From Pseudoxanthomonas sp. (GTDB lineage: Bacteria; Pseudomonadota; Gammaproteobacteria; Xanthomonadales; Xanthomonadaceae): DNA of 64,000 nt. Both the position numbers and the translations under genes were made by a program. Position 1 is the first letter of the stretch; each line of letters begins with the position of its first letter. Below the pieces are notes generated by a model that worked only from the letters and a program-made list of their open reading frames with translations, was not told where the DNA came from and searched no databases. This document shows, one piece after another, positions 26,301 to 34,702 of this stretch. The stretch lies in the NCBI RefSeq assembly GCF_035999195.1, contig NZ_DASYGY010000007.1:372001-436000 (forward strand), written 5' to 3'.

Positions 26301-26858
26301 ATGAACGCCATTGATCGCCCGGCGCCACCTTGGCAGGTGGACCGTTGGTTCAACACATCCCGTCCCCTGTCGCTGGACGCCCTGCGCGGCAAGGTCATCG
26401 TGCTGGAAGCCTTCCAGATGCTGTGCCCGGGCTGCGTGTCGCACGGCCTGCCGCAGGCATCGCGCGTGCATGCGACGTTCCCTGCGGACCAGGTCGCGGT
26501 CGTCGGCCTGCATACCGTGTTCGAACACCACGCGGCGATGACGCCGGTGGCACTCGAAGCCTTCCTGCACGAATACCGCATCGCCTTCCCGGTCGGTGTG
26601 GACCGCCCCGGCACGCCGGGCCCGATCCCGCAGACGATGGAGGCCTACGCCATGCGCGGCACGCCGACGCTCGTGCTGATCGACGCGACCGGCCGGATCC
26701 GCCATCAGCATTTCGGCCAGGTCGGGGACCTGGTGCTGGGCGCGCAGATCGCGACGCTGGTGCATGAAGCGCAGGCCATCGCAGCCCTGGAAGAGACGCA
26801 ACCGGCCCGCCCTGCCGCTGCCGGCTGCGCGGCGGATGGCTGTCCGATCGCCGGGTAA
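26301..26858 (+). CDS. TlpA/redoxin-like thioredoxin-fold protein with CPGC motif
   Basis: A 185-residue thioredoxin-fold protein. The active-site motif is CPGC (42-45) in EAFQMLCPGCVSHGLPQ, and the cis-proline loop reads GTPTLVLID (120-128). An extra cysteine pair sits in the tail (Cys176 and Cys181 of GCAADGCPIAG), a possible resolving pair. There is no signal peptide, unlike most TlpA proteins, so it should act in the cytoplasm as a disulfide reductase or peroxiredoxin-like enzyme. It is the third gene after the cysteine-bearing MarR regulator, consistent with a thiol-redox role. Its TAA overlaps the ATG of a small reading frame downstream. Confidence 0.8.
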   Translation: MNAIDRPAPPWQVDRWFNTSRPLSLDALRGKVIVLEAFQMLCPGCVSHGLPQASRVHATFPADQVAVVGLHTVFEHHAAMTPVALEAFLHEYRIAFPVGVDRPGTPGPIPQTMEAYAMRGTPTLVLIDATGRIRHQHFGQVGDLVLGAQIATLVHEAQAIAALEETQPARPAAAGCAADGCPIAG

Positions 26859-27046
26859 TGCAGGCTGGCCGGTCCTTTGCGGTCGCGGCGTTGAACGGAT
26901 ACAGGGGCTTCACGGCGCGTTCGCGCCGCTCAGGTTTGGATAGCGACATGCATCGTTCGACCGCCCCGCTCCCCGTCCTGCACCGCTTGGCCTTCATGGG
27001 CCTGGGCGTGGTGCTTGCCCTCGTGGGCGGTTCGCTGCTTCCCTGA
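26858..27046 (+). CDS. Possible small membrane peptide, coupled to redoxin gene
   Basis: A 62-codon frame whose ATG overlaps the redoxin stop (TAATG), a common coupling arrangement. The C-terminal part (from an internal ATG at 26948, 32 residues) is a single hydrophobic helix, LAFMGLGVVLALVGGSLLP, after a basic stretch. The N-terminal half is arginine-rich and looks less protein-like, so the true gene may be just the 32-residue peptide. No family is recognised. It converges with the acetyltransferase gene, 17 bp away. Confidence 0.35.
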   Translation: MQAGRSFAVAALNGYRGFTARSRRSGLDSDMHRSTAPLPVLHRLAFMGLGVVLALVGGSLLP

Positions 27047-27063
27047 CGCCCAGCGCAGCGACG

Positions 27064-27738
27064 TTACGCGCGCCGCAGCGACCAGAACCCGATATCGCGC
27101 CTCACGCGGTACCCGAGTCGCTCGTACAAGCCCAGCGCCCGAGGGTTCTCGTAGCTGACATGCAGGAACGGTTGGCGCCCCTGCGCCAGCGTGTCGTTGG
27201 TCAGCCAGGTGGTGAGATGGCCGGCGTAGCCGTGTCCGTTGAAATCCGGATGCGTGCAGATCGCGCTCATCTCCCGATGGCTGTCGTCGCCCAGGCGCTC
27301 GCCGATCATCGCCGCGAGCCTGCCCTCGCGATAGAGGCCGAAGTAGCGCCCCATGTCCATCGTCCGCGGGCGAAAGTAATGCGGATACACCAGTGCGGTC
27401 AGCGCCAGCACGTCCTCGCGGTGTGCGTCGCCCAGCGGCACGATCTCCGGTCCATCGCTGGGCGCGAGCGGTGCGTCGCACACCATCTGTGCGAGCGGCC
27501 GGAACGCGCGCAGCACCCAGCCTGCCGGTGTGGCCGGCGCCACGCCGAGCAGATACACCGCTTCCTCGGGCGCCACCAGACGCGCGAACGCATCGCCGAT
27601 CTCCACCTCCGCCGACGCGACGCCGAGGAAGGGCGCGAACTCGGCGGGATAACGCGCCACGTCGCCCTCGCGCAGCGCGATGTCGCGGTGGATCGAATCC
27701 AGTGCGGACCAGAACGGGTTGTCGAGCGCGGTATCCAT
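27064..27738 (-). CDS. GNAT-family N-acetyltransferase
   Basis: A 224-residue protein whose C-terminal half is a GNAT (FR47-like) domain: RLAAMIGERLG leads into REMSAICTHPDFNGHGYAGHLTTWL, the acetyl-CoA pyrophosphate-binding stretch (motif A, with a GHGYAG variant), and FLHVSYENPRALGLYERLGYRVRRDIGFWSL is motif B. The N-terminal half is less conserved. The acceptor substrate is unknown. I chose the ATG at 27738; in-frame sequence further upstream overlaps the divergent lipoprotein gene's control region and looks non-coding. About 100 bp separates it from the divergent DUF1615 gene. Confidence 0.85.
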   Translation of the reverse strand: MDTALDNPFWSALDSIHRDIALREGDVARYPAEFAPFLGVASAEVEIGDAFARLVAPEEAVYLLGVAPATPAGWVLRAFRPLAQMVCDAPLAPSDGPEIVPLGDAHREDVLALTALVYPHYFRPRTMDMGRYFGLYREGRLAAMIGERLGDDSHREMSAICTHPDFNGHGYAGHLTTWLTNDTLAQGRQPFLHVSYENPRALGLYERLGYRVRRDIGFWSLRRA

Positions 27739-27836
27739 GGGTCGCGGCAGCGGGAGGGAATGCCGATTATCCACACCCGCCCACGCCCGCACAGGACCGT
27801 GGTGCATCGGGAGGGCGCGCTCCGTATGCTGCATGC

Positions 27837-28940
27837 ATGACATCGCCTCGCGTCCGCCGATTGCAGTATCGCCTCCTTGCGATGGCCGGCCTGCTGGTGC
27901 TCGCCGGCTGCGTGACCGCACCGCCGGCTCCGACCCGTCCCCCTGCCGACACCCGCAGCGAGATCGTCCGCAGGATGCCGGCCAAGGTCGCCGACCGCGA
28001 GCGCTGGGCGGCCGATATCGAGACCGCGTTCGCCACGCAGCGGATCGAGCCGAACACCGAGAACATCTGCGCGGTGCTCGCCGTCACCGAGCAGGAATCC
28101 GGCTACGTGGCCAATCCGGCCGTCGCCAACCTGCCGAAGATCGCGCGCGGCGAGATCGACCGCCGCGCCGCTGCCCTGCACGTGCCGAAGTTCGTCGTCG
28201 AAGCCGCATTGGCGCTGCGTTCGCCGGATGGCCGCACCTACGCCGACCGCCTGCGCAACGTGCGCACCGAGCGCGACCTCAGCGACATCTACGAGGACAT
28301 GATCGGCAGCGTGCCGCTGGGCAAGCGGTTGTTCGCCGACTTCAACCCTGTGCAGACCGGCGGGCCGATGCAGGTGGGCATTCCGTTCGCCGAAGCCCAT
28401 GCCTCGCGCTATCCGTATCCGATCGAAGGCAGCATCCGCGACGAAGTGTTCACGCGACGCGGCGGGATGTACTTCGGCATCGCCCATCTGCTGGGCTACC
28501 AGACGCCGTACACGCGCAAGGTGCATCGCTTCGCCGACTACAACGCCGGCTGGTATGCGAGCCGCAATGCGGCGTTCCAGAGCGCGGTCGGCATCGCCAC
28601 CGGCACCACGCTCGCGCTCGACGGCGACCTGCTGACGCCCGGCGCGCCACTGGGCAAGCCGGGGCAGACCGAACGCGCCGTCCGCCAGCTGGCGGACGCG
28701 CTGCGCATGGACGACCGGACGATCCGCGAGGCGCTGGAGCGCGGAAACCGGCTGGACTTCGGCGATACCGACCTGTACGCGCGCGTCTACGCGTTGGCCG
28801 AAGCGCGCGCGGGCAAGCCGCTGCCGCGGGCGATGATCCCGGGCATCAAGCTGGAAAGCCCCAAGATCACCCGCGAGCTGACCACGGCCTGGTTCGCCAC
28901 GCGCGTGGACGAACGCTACCGGCACTGCCTGCAACGCTGA
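27837..28940 (+). CDS. DUF1615 (YaiW-like) lipoprotein
   Basis: A 367-residue predicted lipoprotein: signal through LLAMAGLLVLAGC with the lipobox cysteine near residue 25. The mature protein matches the DUF1615 family: NICAVLAVTEQESGYVANPAVANLPKIA, FNPVQTGGPMQVGI and RGGMYFGIAHLLGYQTPYTRKVHRFADYNAGWYASRNAAFQ are characteristic. The E. coli member YaiW is a surface lipoprotein that helps the SbmA transporter take up antimicrobial peptides; no sbmA-like gene is visible here. The pattern resembles lysozyme-like folds, but no enzymatic activity is established. The ATG at 27837 is the best start for the signal peptide. Confidence 0.85.
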   Translation: MTSPRVRRLQYRLLAMAGLLVLAGCVTAPPAPTRPPADTRSEIVRRMPAKVADRERWAADIETAFATQRIEPNTENICAVLAVTEQESGYVANPAVANLPKIARGEIDRRAAALHVPKFVVEAALALRSPDGRTYADRLRNVRTERDLSDIYEDMIGSVPLGKRLFADFNPVQTGGPMQVGIPFAEAHASRYPYPIEGSIRDEVFTRRGGMYFGIAHLLGYQTPYTRKVHRFADYNAGWYASRNAAFQSAVGIATGTTLALDGDLLTPGAPLGKPGQTERAVRQLADALRMDDRTIREALERGNRLDFGDTDLYARVYALAEARAGKPLPRAMIPGIKLESPKITRELTTAWFATRVDERYRHCLQR

Positions 28941-28946
28941 CCGGCC

Positions 28947-29678
28947 TCATCCGCCGAGGCCGCCCCACGCACGTGCGAACGACTGCCACGCCGACGTGCC
29001 GGGCACCACATGCATCAGCACGAAGTTCAGCGCGAACACCACGGCGACGAAGCGGAACACGCTGCGCCCGCGCGGCGCCGTACGATCGAACGCGATCAGC
29101 ACCGCCAGGATCGCGAACGTCAGCGCATACCCGCCCCATGACGGATTGAAGCGCGCGCCTTCCGGCAGCACCGCCAGCATCAGCCGCGCGGCGGCGGGGT
29201 CGATCATCACCAGCGCGGTGGCGACCATGTAGCGCGCGTGCAGGGCAGGTTCGCGCCGATGCCTGATGGCCAGACCCCAGAACAGCGCCAGCATCAGCGA
29301 CGCCGCCATGCCCAGGTACAACAGCATCGCCTGCAGGCCGAACATCTCCGGCGGGGCGGCCGCGATACGCAGGTGCGACAGCCACAGCGCGGTCAGCAGC
29401 ACGCCGGGCATCACGCCGTAGGAGAACTGACCGATCTGCCGATGCGCCGCGATGCGTCGCGTGCGGATCAGCCAGGGCTGCGCCAGCAGCATGGCCACCC
29501 AGGCCAGCATCAGGCCGGCATGCAGGTGGGTGACCGCATCGGCCAGTGCCAGGCGGCTGAAATAGGTGTTCCAGAACCCCACGCCCACCAGGGCCAGCAG
29601 ACCCCACATCCAGATACCGCTGCCGATGCCCCACAGGCCCGGCCGGCGCGGCACCGCGCCCGTTGCAGAAACCGCCAT
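28947..29678 (-). CDS. Seven-helix membrane protein of unknown function
   Basis: A 243-residue protein with about seven hydrophobic segments. Histidines sit at regular places near helix ends (THLHAGLMLAW, RRIAAHRQIGQFSYG, LSHLRIA), a pattern seen in haem- or metal-binding membrane proteins, though no family is recognised. I chose the ATG at 29678, one codon after an in-frame GTG. It converges closely with the DUF1615 gene (6 bp) and is divergent from the tandem DUF1428 gene across about 138 bp. Confidence 0.65.
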   Translation of the reverse strand: MAVSATGAVPRRPGLWGIGSGIWMWGLLALVGVGFWNTYFSRLALADAVTHLHAGLMLAWVAMLLAQPWLIRTRRIAAHRQIGQFSYGVMPGVLLTALWLSHLRIAAAPPEMFGLQAMLLYLGMAASLMLALFWGLAIRHRREPALHARYMVATALVMIDPAAARLMLAVLPEGARFNPSWGGYALTFAILAVLIAFDRTAPRGRSVFRFVAVVFALNFVLMHVVPGTSAWQSFARAWGGLGG

Positions 29679-29816
29679 CACGCCACCTTCGTTTCGATCG
29701 TGGCAGGTTCAACGCCCGCACCGCCACGCAGCGGCCAACCGCCTGTCGAATTCTTCCGTGGCCATTCGTCGCGTTCAGGAAGGCGCCATGCCGGCGCCGC
29801 ATCCCGGAGGAGTTCC

Positions 29817-30554
29817 ATGCCGTACATCGATGGTTTCGTGGCCGCCGTGCCCACCGCCAACAAGCCGAAGTTCATCGACCACGCCAGCCTCGGCGATCCC
29901 GTGTTCATCGAGCTGGGTGCGACGCGTGTCGTCGAGTGCTGGGGCGACGACGTGCCCGACGGCCAGGTCACCGATTTCCGCAGGGCCGTCCAGGCGAAGG
30001 ACGACGAGGCGGTGGTGTTTTCCTGGATCGAATGGCCCGACAAGGCCACGCGCGACGCCGGCATGAAGAAGATGATGGACGACCCACGCATGTCGCCGGA
30101 ACACAATCCGATGCCGTTCGACGGCAAGCGGCTGATCTACGGGGGCTTCGTGCCGACGCTGGAACTCGGCGATGCGGCCACCGCCATGTCCTACGTGGAC
30201 GGCTTCATCATCGCCGCGCCCACCGCCGGCAAGGCGGCCTTCACCGACTACGCCACCACCTTCGACACCATCTTCATGGGCTACGGTGCCACGCGCATCA
30301 TCGAAGCGTGGGGCGACGACGTGCCCGACGGCAAGGTCACTGACTTCCGCAAGGCCGTGCAGGCGAAGGGCGATGAGACGGTGGCGTTCTCGTGGGTGGA
30401 GTGGCCCGACAAGGCCACGCGCGATGCCGGCATGCAGAAGATGATGGAAGACCCGCGCATGGACCCCTCCAACAAGGACAATCCGCCGATGCCGTTCGAC
30501 GGTCAACGCATGGTCTACGGCGGATTCTCGCCGGTGGTCGAACTGCGCGGCTGA
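29817..30554 (+). CDS. Tandem DUF1428 protein (two fused copies)
   Basis: A 245-residue cytoplasmic protein made of two similar DUF1428 domains, about residues 1-118 and 122-245. The first opens with YIDGFVAAVPTANKPKFIDHA and the second with YVDGFIIAAPTAGKAAFTDYA. Both contain ATRxxExWGDDVPDG, the TDFRxAVQAK stretch, EWPDKATRDAGM and MPFDG. Family members are usually single domains of about 117 residues with a ferredoxin-like (dimeric alpha-beta barrel) fold and no established function; the fusion probably yields the dimer within one chain. A GGAGGAG ribosome site precedes the ATG at 29817. Its 3' end overlaps the converging PD40 gene by 40 bp. Confidence 0.88.
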   Translation: MPYIDGFVAAVPTANKPKFIDHASLGDPVFIELGATRVVECWGDDVPDGQVTDFRRAVQAKDDEAVVFSWIEWPDKATRDAGMKKMMDDPRMSPEHNPMPFDGKRLIYGGFVPTLELGDAATAMSYVDGFIIAAPTAGKAAFTDYATTFDTIFMGYGATRIIEAWGDDVPDGKVTDFRKAVQAKGDETVAFSWVEWPDKATRDAGMQKMMEDPRMDPSNKDNPPMPFDGQRMVYGGFSPVVELRG

Positions 30555-31444
30555 TCCGCACGCCCATCCCCGCACGCCGGGGGCCACGCCATGTCGGCTC
30601 CCGGCGCAAGATCGACCAGGAAGAACTCGCCCGATGCCTCGCCATCGGCCTGCGCGAACAGCAGCCGTCTTCCGTCCGGCGACAGCAACGGCCCCACCTG
30701 GAAGACATCGTCGCGCGCCGGAACGCGACCGCGTTCGCGCCACGCATCGCCGTCGAGATCGTAGACATACAGGTGCGAGCGGGTGCCGCGATTGGCGACC
30801 ACCACCAGTACCCGGCCATCGCGCGCGAGATCGGCCTCGTACTCATCGGCCGCCGTGTTGACCGGTGCCGGCAGCGGCGCGACATCCCAGCTCCCGTCGA
30901 CATGCGGCGTGGCGATATAAAGATCACGCCTACCGACACCTCCCGGGCGATGCGACCCGAACAGCAGACGGCCATCGGGCAGCGGCCGTGGCAGCAATTC
31001 GGTCTGCGGCGAATTCACCGGTGCAGGCAGCCGTTCGGGTTCGCCGAAGCGGCCGTCGGCGTGGCGCTGCACGCGCCAGATGTCCAGGTCGTCCTTGTTC
31101 GCGCGGTCGCTGGCGTAATACAGCCACGTGCCATCGTGGCTGTAGGCGGGATCGGTCTCCAGCGCGTCGGCTGCGCCGGCAAAGGCCGGCTCGCGTGGCG
31201 CACGCCATCTCCCGCCTTCGCACTGCGAAGTCAGCAGGCGATAACGGTCGAACGACGGCGGCGCGCGGAAGAAGAAGAGCTCGCGACCGTCCGGGGAGAA
31301 CACGGGCGACGATTCGTATTGGTCACTGCTTAGCGCAGGCGGCGTCCATCGCTGCGGGAAAGGGATGGGGAGATCCCCGGGTTCACCCGCCACGCCGCTG
31401 GCGGCAAGACAGGAAAGCAGCAGTACACCTGTGGCGCGCAGCAT
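30515..31444 (-). CDS. Secreted PD40/TolB-like beta-propeller protein
   Basis: A 309-residue protein with a signal peptide (MLRATGVLLLSCLAASGVAG). At least five PD40-type blades are visible, each with an SPDGRELFFFRA, SHDGTWLYYASDR, LPDGRLLFGSHRPGG, ARDGRVLVVVAN or SPDGRRLLFAQ signature. Such propellers usually bind proteins or cell-wall material in the periplasm; no enzyme motif is seen. The ATG at 31444 gives the signal peptide directly. Its last 40 bp overlap the 3' end of the converging DUF1428 gene, so the two messages could form a short antisense duplex. Confidence 0.8.
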   Translation of the reverse strand: MLRATGVLLLSCLAASGVAGEPGDLPIPFPQRWTPPALSSDQYESSPVFSPDGRELFFFRAPPSFDRYRLLTSQCEGGRWRAPREPAFAGAADALETDPAYSHDGTWLYYASDRANKDDLDIWRVQRHADGRFGEPERLPAPVNSPQTELLPRPLPDGRLLFGSHRPGGVGRRDLYIATPHVDGSWDVAPLPAPVNTAADEYEADLARDGRVLVVVANRGTRSHLYVYDLDGDAWRERGRVPARDDVFQVGPLLSPDGRRLLFAQADGEASGEFFLVDLAPGADMAWPPACGDGRADQPRSSTTGENPP

Positions 31445-32034
31445 GTCGGTGCCTCCTCCAAGGGCTGGCGCGATGCTACGCGGCAGGATGCGTGGCGCGA
31501 AGCGAGCATTTCGCAAGTCAGCCTTGAACGTGGCTCAATCTGCGTGCCAGCCATCCGCATCTGCACGCTGGACGATGCCCCCCTGAAGACGACAAGGTTC
31601 CCGCGCCAATGCATTCGGATGCAATCCGGCGCGAATCCGCATGGTGCGAAAGTCGGACGGCGAACGCACGCATGCGGTGCGTTTCGAGTTACTGGCCGAT
31701 ATCCGATCCTTTCCCATGCACGTACATGCGTGTATGCAGCGCCACTGCACGACGTCGGCGCGACGCGCACCGTTCGCGTGCAGGGCATCGCGTGAAAAGC
31801 GTGCGAAGAACACAGCACGGAACGGCGATTACTTTCGTTGTGCACCGCGCCATCGTGTGATCCATGCCTCGTTTCAAGCGGTTTGCTGCCGCCTAAGGTG
31901 CAGGCGGTAGCAAGGCGATGACAGAAATGTGTAACGCCCACTACCCGGAGTGCGGGTGGTATCTGCGTGGCCGCTGACTGCACTCGCGCAAGAACAACTT
32001 CGACACCACACGGCACATTCAAGGGGCGCACCGC
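31445..32034. promoter_or_regulatory. 590-bp region before the TonB receptor
   Basis: No convincing gene on either strand. The GC content is visibly lower than in the flanking genes, especially at 31680-31880. Visible structures are a TGCAT-TCGG-ATGCA tetraloop hairpin at 31610-31623 and an 8-bp hairpin at 31940-31960 (ACTACCCG / CGGGTGGT, one G-U pair) about 75 bp before the receptor ATG. AAGGGG at about 32021 is a plausible ribosome site. The region probably holds the receptor's promoter and a long 5' leader. No known riboswitch is recognised. Confidence 0.4.
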
Positions 32035-34662
32035 ATGGGCAACAGAGAGAAACCGCACGTACGTGTTTCGAGCACGCCATTGGCATCCGCAGTGAAATGG
32101 GCCCTCGCCGCCGCCACCCTGGTCGGCAGCAGCACCGCCATCGCGCAGACGACGGAACCCCCACCCGCGCCGGCGACAACGCCACCCGCAGAGGAAGCCA
32201 CCACGCTCGACACGGTCTCCGTGCTGGGCAGCCGTGGCCAGCCGCGCACCGTGTCCTCCTCCGCCGTGCCGATCGACATCATCAGCGCGGAGGAATTCCG
32301 CAACCAGGGCGCCACCGATGCACTCGACCAGCTGCGCGTGCTGGTGCCCTCATTCAATGTCAGCACCATCCCGATCGATGACGCCGCCAGCCTGGTCCGT
32401 CCCGCCAACCTGCGCGGCCTGCCGCCGGACAACACCCTGGTGCTGGTCAACGGCAAGCGCTTCCATCGTTCCGCCGTGATCACCTTCCTCGGCCATGGCC
32501 TGTCCGACGGCTCGCAGGGCCCCGACCTGTCGGTGTTCCCGTCGATGGCGCTGGAACAGGTGGAAGTGCTGCGCGACGGCGCGGCGGCGCAGTACGGCTC
32601 GGATGCCATCGCCGGCGTCATCAACTTCGGTCTGAAGAAGATCAGCGAAGGCGGCGCGTTCGAGGCCTTCGCCGGGCAGTACTACGAGGGCGACGGCTTC
32701 ACCACCCAGTACTCCGCGCAGATCGGCCTGCCGCTGACCGAACGCGGTTATGCCACGCTCACCGCCGAATGGCGCCAGGCCGACGACACCTCGCGCAGCG
32801 TGCAGCGCGACGATGCCGCTGCGGCCATCGCCGCCGGCTATCCGGGCGTGCCGGTACCGGCGCAGATCTGGGGCTCGCCGAAGGTGGACGACGACCTCAA
32901 GTTCGTCGCCAACCTGGGCATCACCGGCGACAGCGTCGATGTCTACCTGTTCGGCAATTACGCGCAACGCGAGGTCGACGGCGGGTTCTATTTCCGCGAC
33001 CCCACCGCGCGCTCGGGCGTCTACTCCAACGACGGCGGCGAAACGCTGCTGATCGGCAACACCACCGGCGTGGGTACCTGCCCGACCATCGCCCTGCGCG
33101 ACGCGAACGGCAACCTGATCCCGTACAGCACGGTCAGCGCGGCCGTGTCCGCGCTGCCGTCGAACTGCTTCACCTTCCTGTCGACCCTGCCGGGCGGTTT
33201 CACCCCGCGCTTCGGCGGCAGCCTGGAAGACATGTCGGTGGTCGGTGGCGTCAAGGGCACCTGGGGCAACGACTGGCACTGGGACGCCAGCGTGACCTAC
33301 GGCCGCAACGACATCGACTTCACCATCTACAACACCGTCAACGCATCGCTCGGTGCCGCACAGCCCGCTGGCCTGCGCTTCAACCCCGGCGGCAACACGC
33401 AGACCGAGAAGGGCGTGAACTTCGATGTCGGCCGCGATATCGAAACCACCTTCACCGCGCAGCCCGTGCGGCTGTCCGCCGGTGCGGAATGGCGCGAGGA
33501 AAGTTTCGAGGTCAAGGCCGGCGACGCGGCGTCCACCGGCATCGGCCCGCTGACCGAGCAGGGCTTCGCCCTGGGCTCCAACGGTTTCAACGGCTTCAGC
33601 CCGCGCACTGCGGGCGAGTGGGACCGCAGGAACTGGGCGGTCTACCTGGACATGGAAGCGCAGTTCACCGAACAGCTGCTGCTGGCCGCCGCCGTGCGCC
33701 ACGAGGACTTCGACGATTTCGGCAGCACCACCAACGGCAAGCTCACCGCGCGCTTCGACGTCTCCGACACGTTCGCCCTGCGTGGCGCCTACAACACCGG
33801 CTTCCGCGCGCCGACGCCGGGCCAGGCCAACATCAGCCAGATCAGCACCGCATTCAACGGCAGCGTGCTGGAAGACATCGCCACGCTGCCGCCCACCAAC
33901 CCCATCGCCATCCTCAAGGGCGCGCAGGCCCTGACGCCCGAGGAGTCGAAGAACCTCTCGCTCGGCATGGTGTGGAGCAGCGGCGACTGGCTGGTCACGC
34001 TGGACGGCTACCGCATCGAGGTGGAGGACCGCATCGCGCTGAGCACCAGCTTCGCGCTGACCCCGGCCGAACGCGACGCCCTGGTGGCGTCGGGCAATCC
34101 GGAGGCAGCGTCGCTGAGTTCGGTGACCTACTTCGGCAACGCGTTCGACACCACCACGACCGGCGTGGACCTGGTGACGAGCGTGGAAACCGATCACTTC
34201 GGCGGCAAGACCACCTATTCGCTGGCGGCGAACTGGAACAAGACCGAAGTGGACCGCTACGACCCCAACTTCATCAACGAGGCCCGCGTCTACAAGATCG
34301 AGGAATCGCTGCCGAAGACCAAGGGCTACTTCAGCGTCAACCACCAGCGCGAGGTGTTCCACGCCAACGTGCGCCTGGGCTACTACGGCTCGTGGTACGA
34401 GGACCACCTGGACAGCGGCGCGATCACCGTGGAGGACGGCGGCCTGCCGATCTACGAAGGCAGTTCGCTGATCGTGGATGCGGAAGTGGGCTGGAAGTTC
34501 GCCTCGGGCCTGTACGTCAACGTCGGCGCGCAGAACCTGTTCGACGAAACCCCGGATGACAATCCGTGGGGCGCGGCGGTGGCCGGCGCGGCCTACCCGG
34601 TGCATTCGCCTTACGGCTTCAACGGTGGCTTCTACTACGCCCGCGTGGGCTGGAAGTTCTGA
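32035..34662 (+). CDS. TonB-dependent outer-membrane receptor
   Basis: An 875-residue receptor. The signal sequence (KWALAAATLVGSSTAIAQ) is preceded by a basic N terminus. A proline-rich spacer follows, then a TonB-box-like LDTVSVLGSR (about residues 58-67) and the plug domain (about 68-200, with LRVLVPSFNVS, LVNGKRFHRSA, LEQVEVLRDGAAAQYGSDAIAGVINF). The 22-strand barrel ends in VGWKF with terminal phenylalanine, as required for BamA insertion. The DGAAAQYGSDAIAG signature is typical of Xanthomonas-type nutrient receptors. The ligand is unknown. No transporter gene is adjacent, and a strong terminator follows at once, so it seems to be transcribed alone from a long leader. Confidence 0.92.
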   Translation: MGNREKPHVRVSSTPLASAVKWALAAATLVGSSTAIAQTTEPPPAPATTPPAEEATTLDTVSVLGSRGQPRTVSSSAVPIDIISAEEFRNQGATDALDQLRVLVPSFNVSTIPIDDAASLVRPANLRGLPPDNTLVLVNGKRFHRSAVITFLGHGLSDGSQGPDLSVFPSMALEQVEVLRDGAAAQYGSDAIAGVINFGLKKISEGGAFEAFAGQYYEGDGFTTQYSAQIGLPLTERGYATLTAEWRQADDTSRSVQRDDAAAAIAAGYPGVPVPAQIWGSPKVDDDLKFVANLGITGDSVDVYLFGNYAQREVDGGFYFRDPTARSGVYSNDGGETLLIGNTTGVGTCPTIALRDANGNLIPYSTVSAAVSALPSNCFTFLSTLPGGFTPRFGGSLEDMSVVGGVKGTWGNDWHWDASVTYGRNDIDFTIYNTVNASLGAAQPAGLRFNPGGNTQTEKGVNFDVGRDIETTFTAQPVRLSAGAEWREESFEVKAGDAASTGIGPLTEQGFALGSNGFNGFSPRTAGEWDRRNWAVYLDMEAQFTEQLLLAAAVRHEDFDDFGSTTNGKLTARFDVSDTFALRGAYNTGFRAPTPGQANISQISTAFNGSVLEDIATLPPTNPIAILKGAQALTPEESKNLSLGMVWSSGDWLVTLDGYRIEVEDRIALSTSFALTPAERDALVASGNPEAASLSSVTYFGNAFDTTTTGVDLVTSVETDHFGGKTTYSLAANWNKTEVDRYDPNFINEARVYKIEESLPKTKGYFSVNHQREVFHANVRLGYYGSWYEDHLDSGAITVEDGGLPIYEGSSLIVDAEVGWKFASGLYVNVGAQNLFDETPDDNPWGAAVAGAAYPVHSPYGFNGGFYYARVGWKF

Positions 34663-34668
34663 TCCGCC

Positions 34669-34702
34669 CCGGCCCGGTGCCTCGCGGTGCCGGGCCGGTT
34701 TC
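34669..34702 (+). terminator. Terminator after the TonB receptor
   Basis: A 13-bp stem (CCGGCCCGGTGCC / GGTGCCGGGCCGG, two G-U pairs) with a TCGC loop at 34669-34698, followed by TTTC. It begins 6 bp after the receptor stop and abuts the stop of the converging repair gene, so it may serve both directions. Confidence 0.7.
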
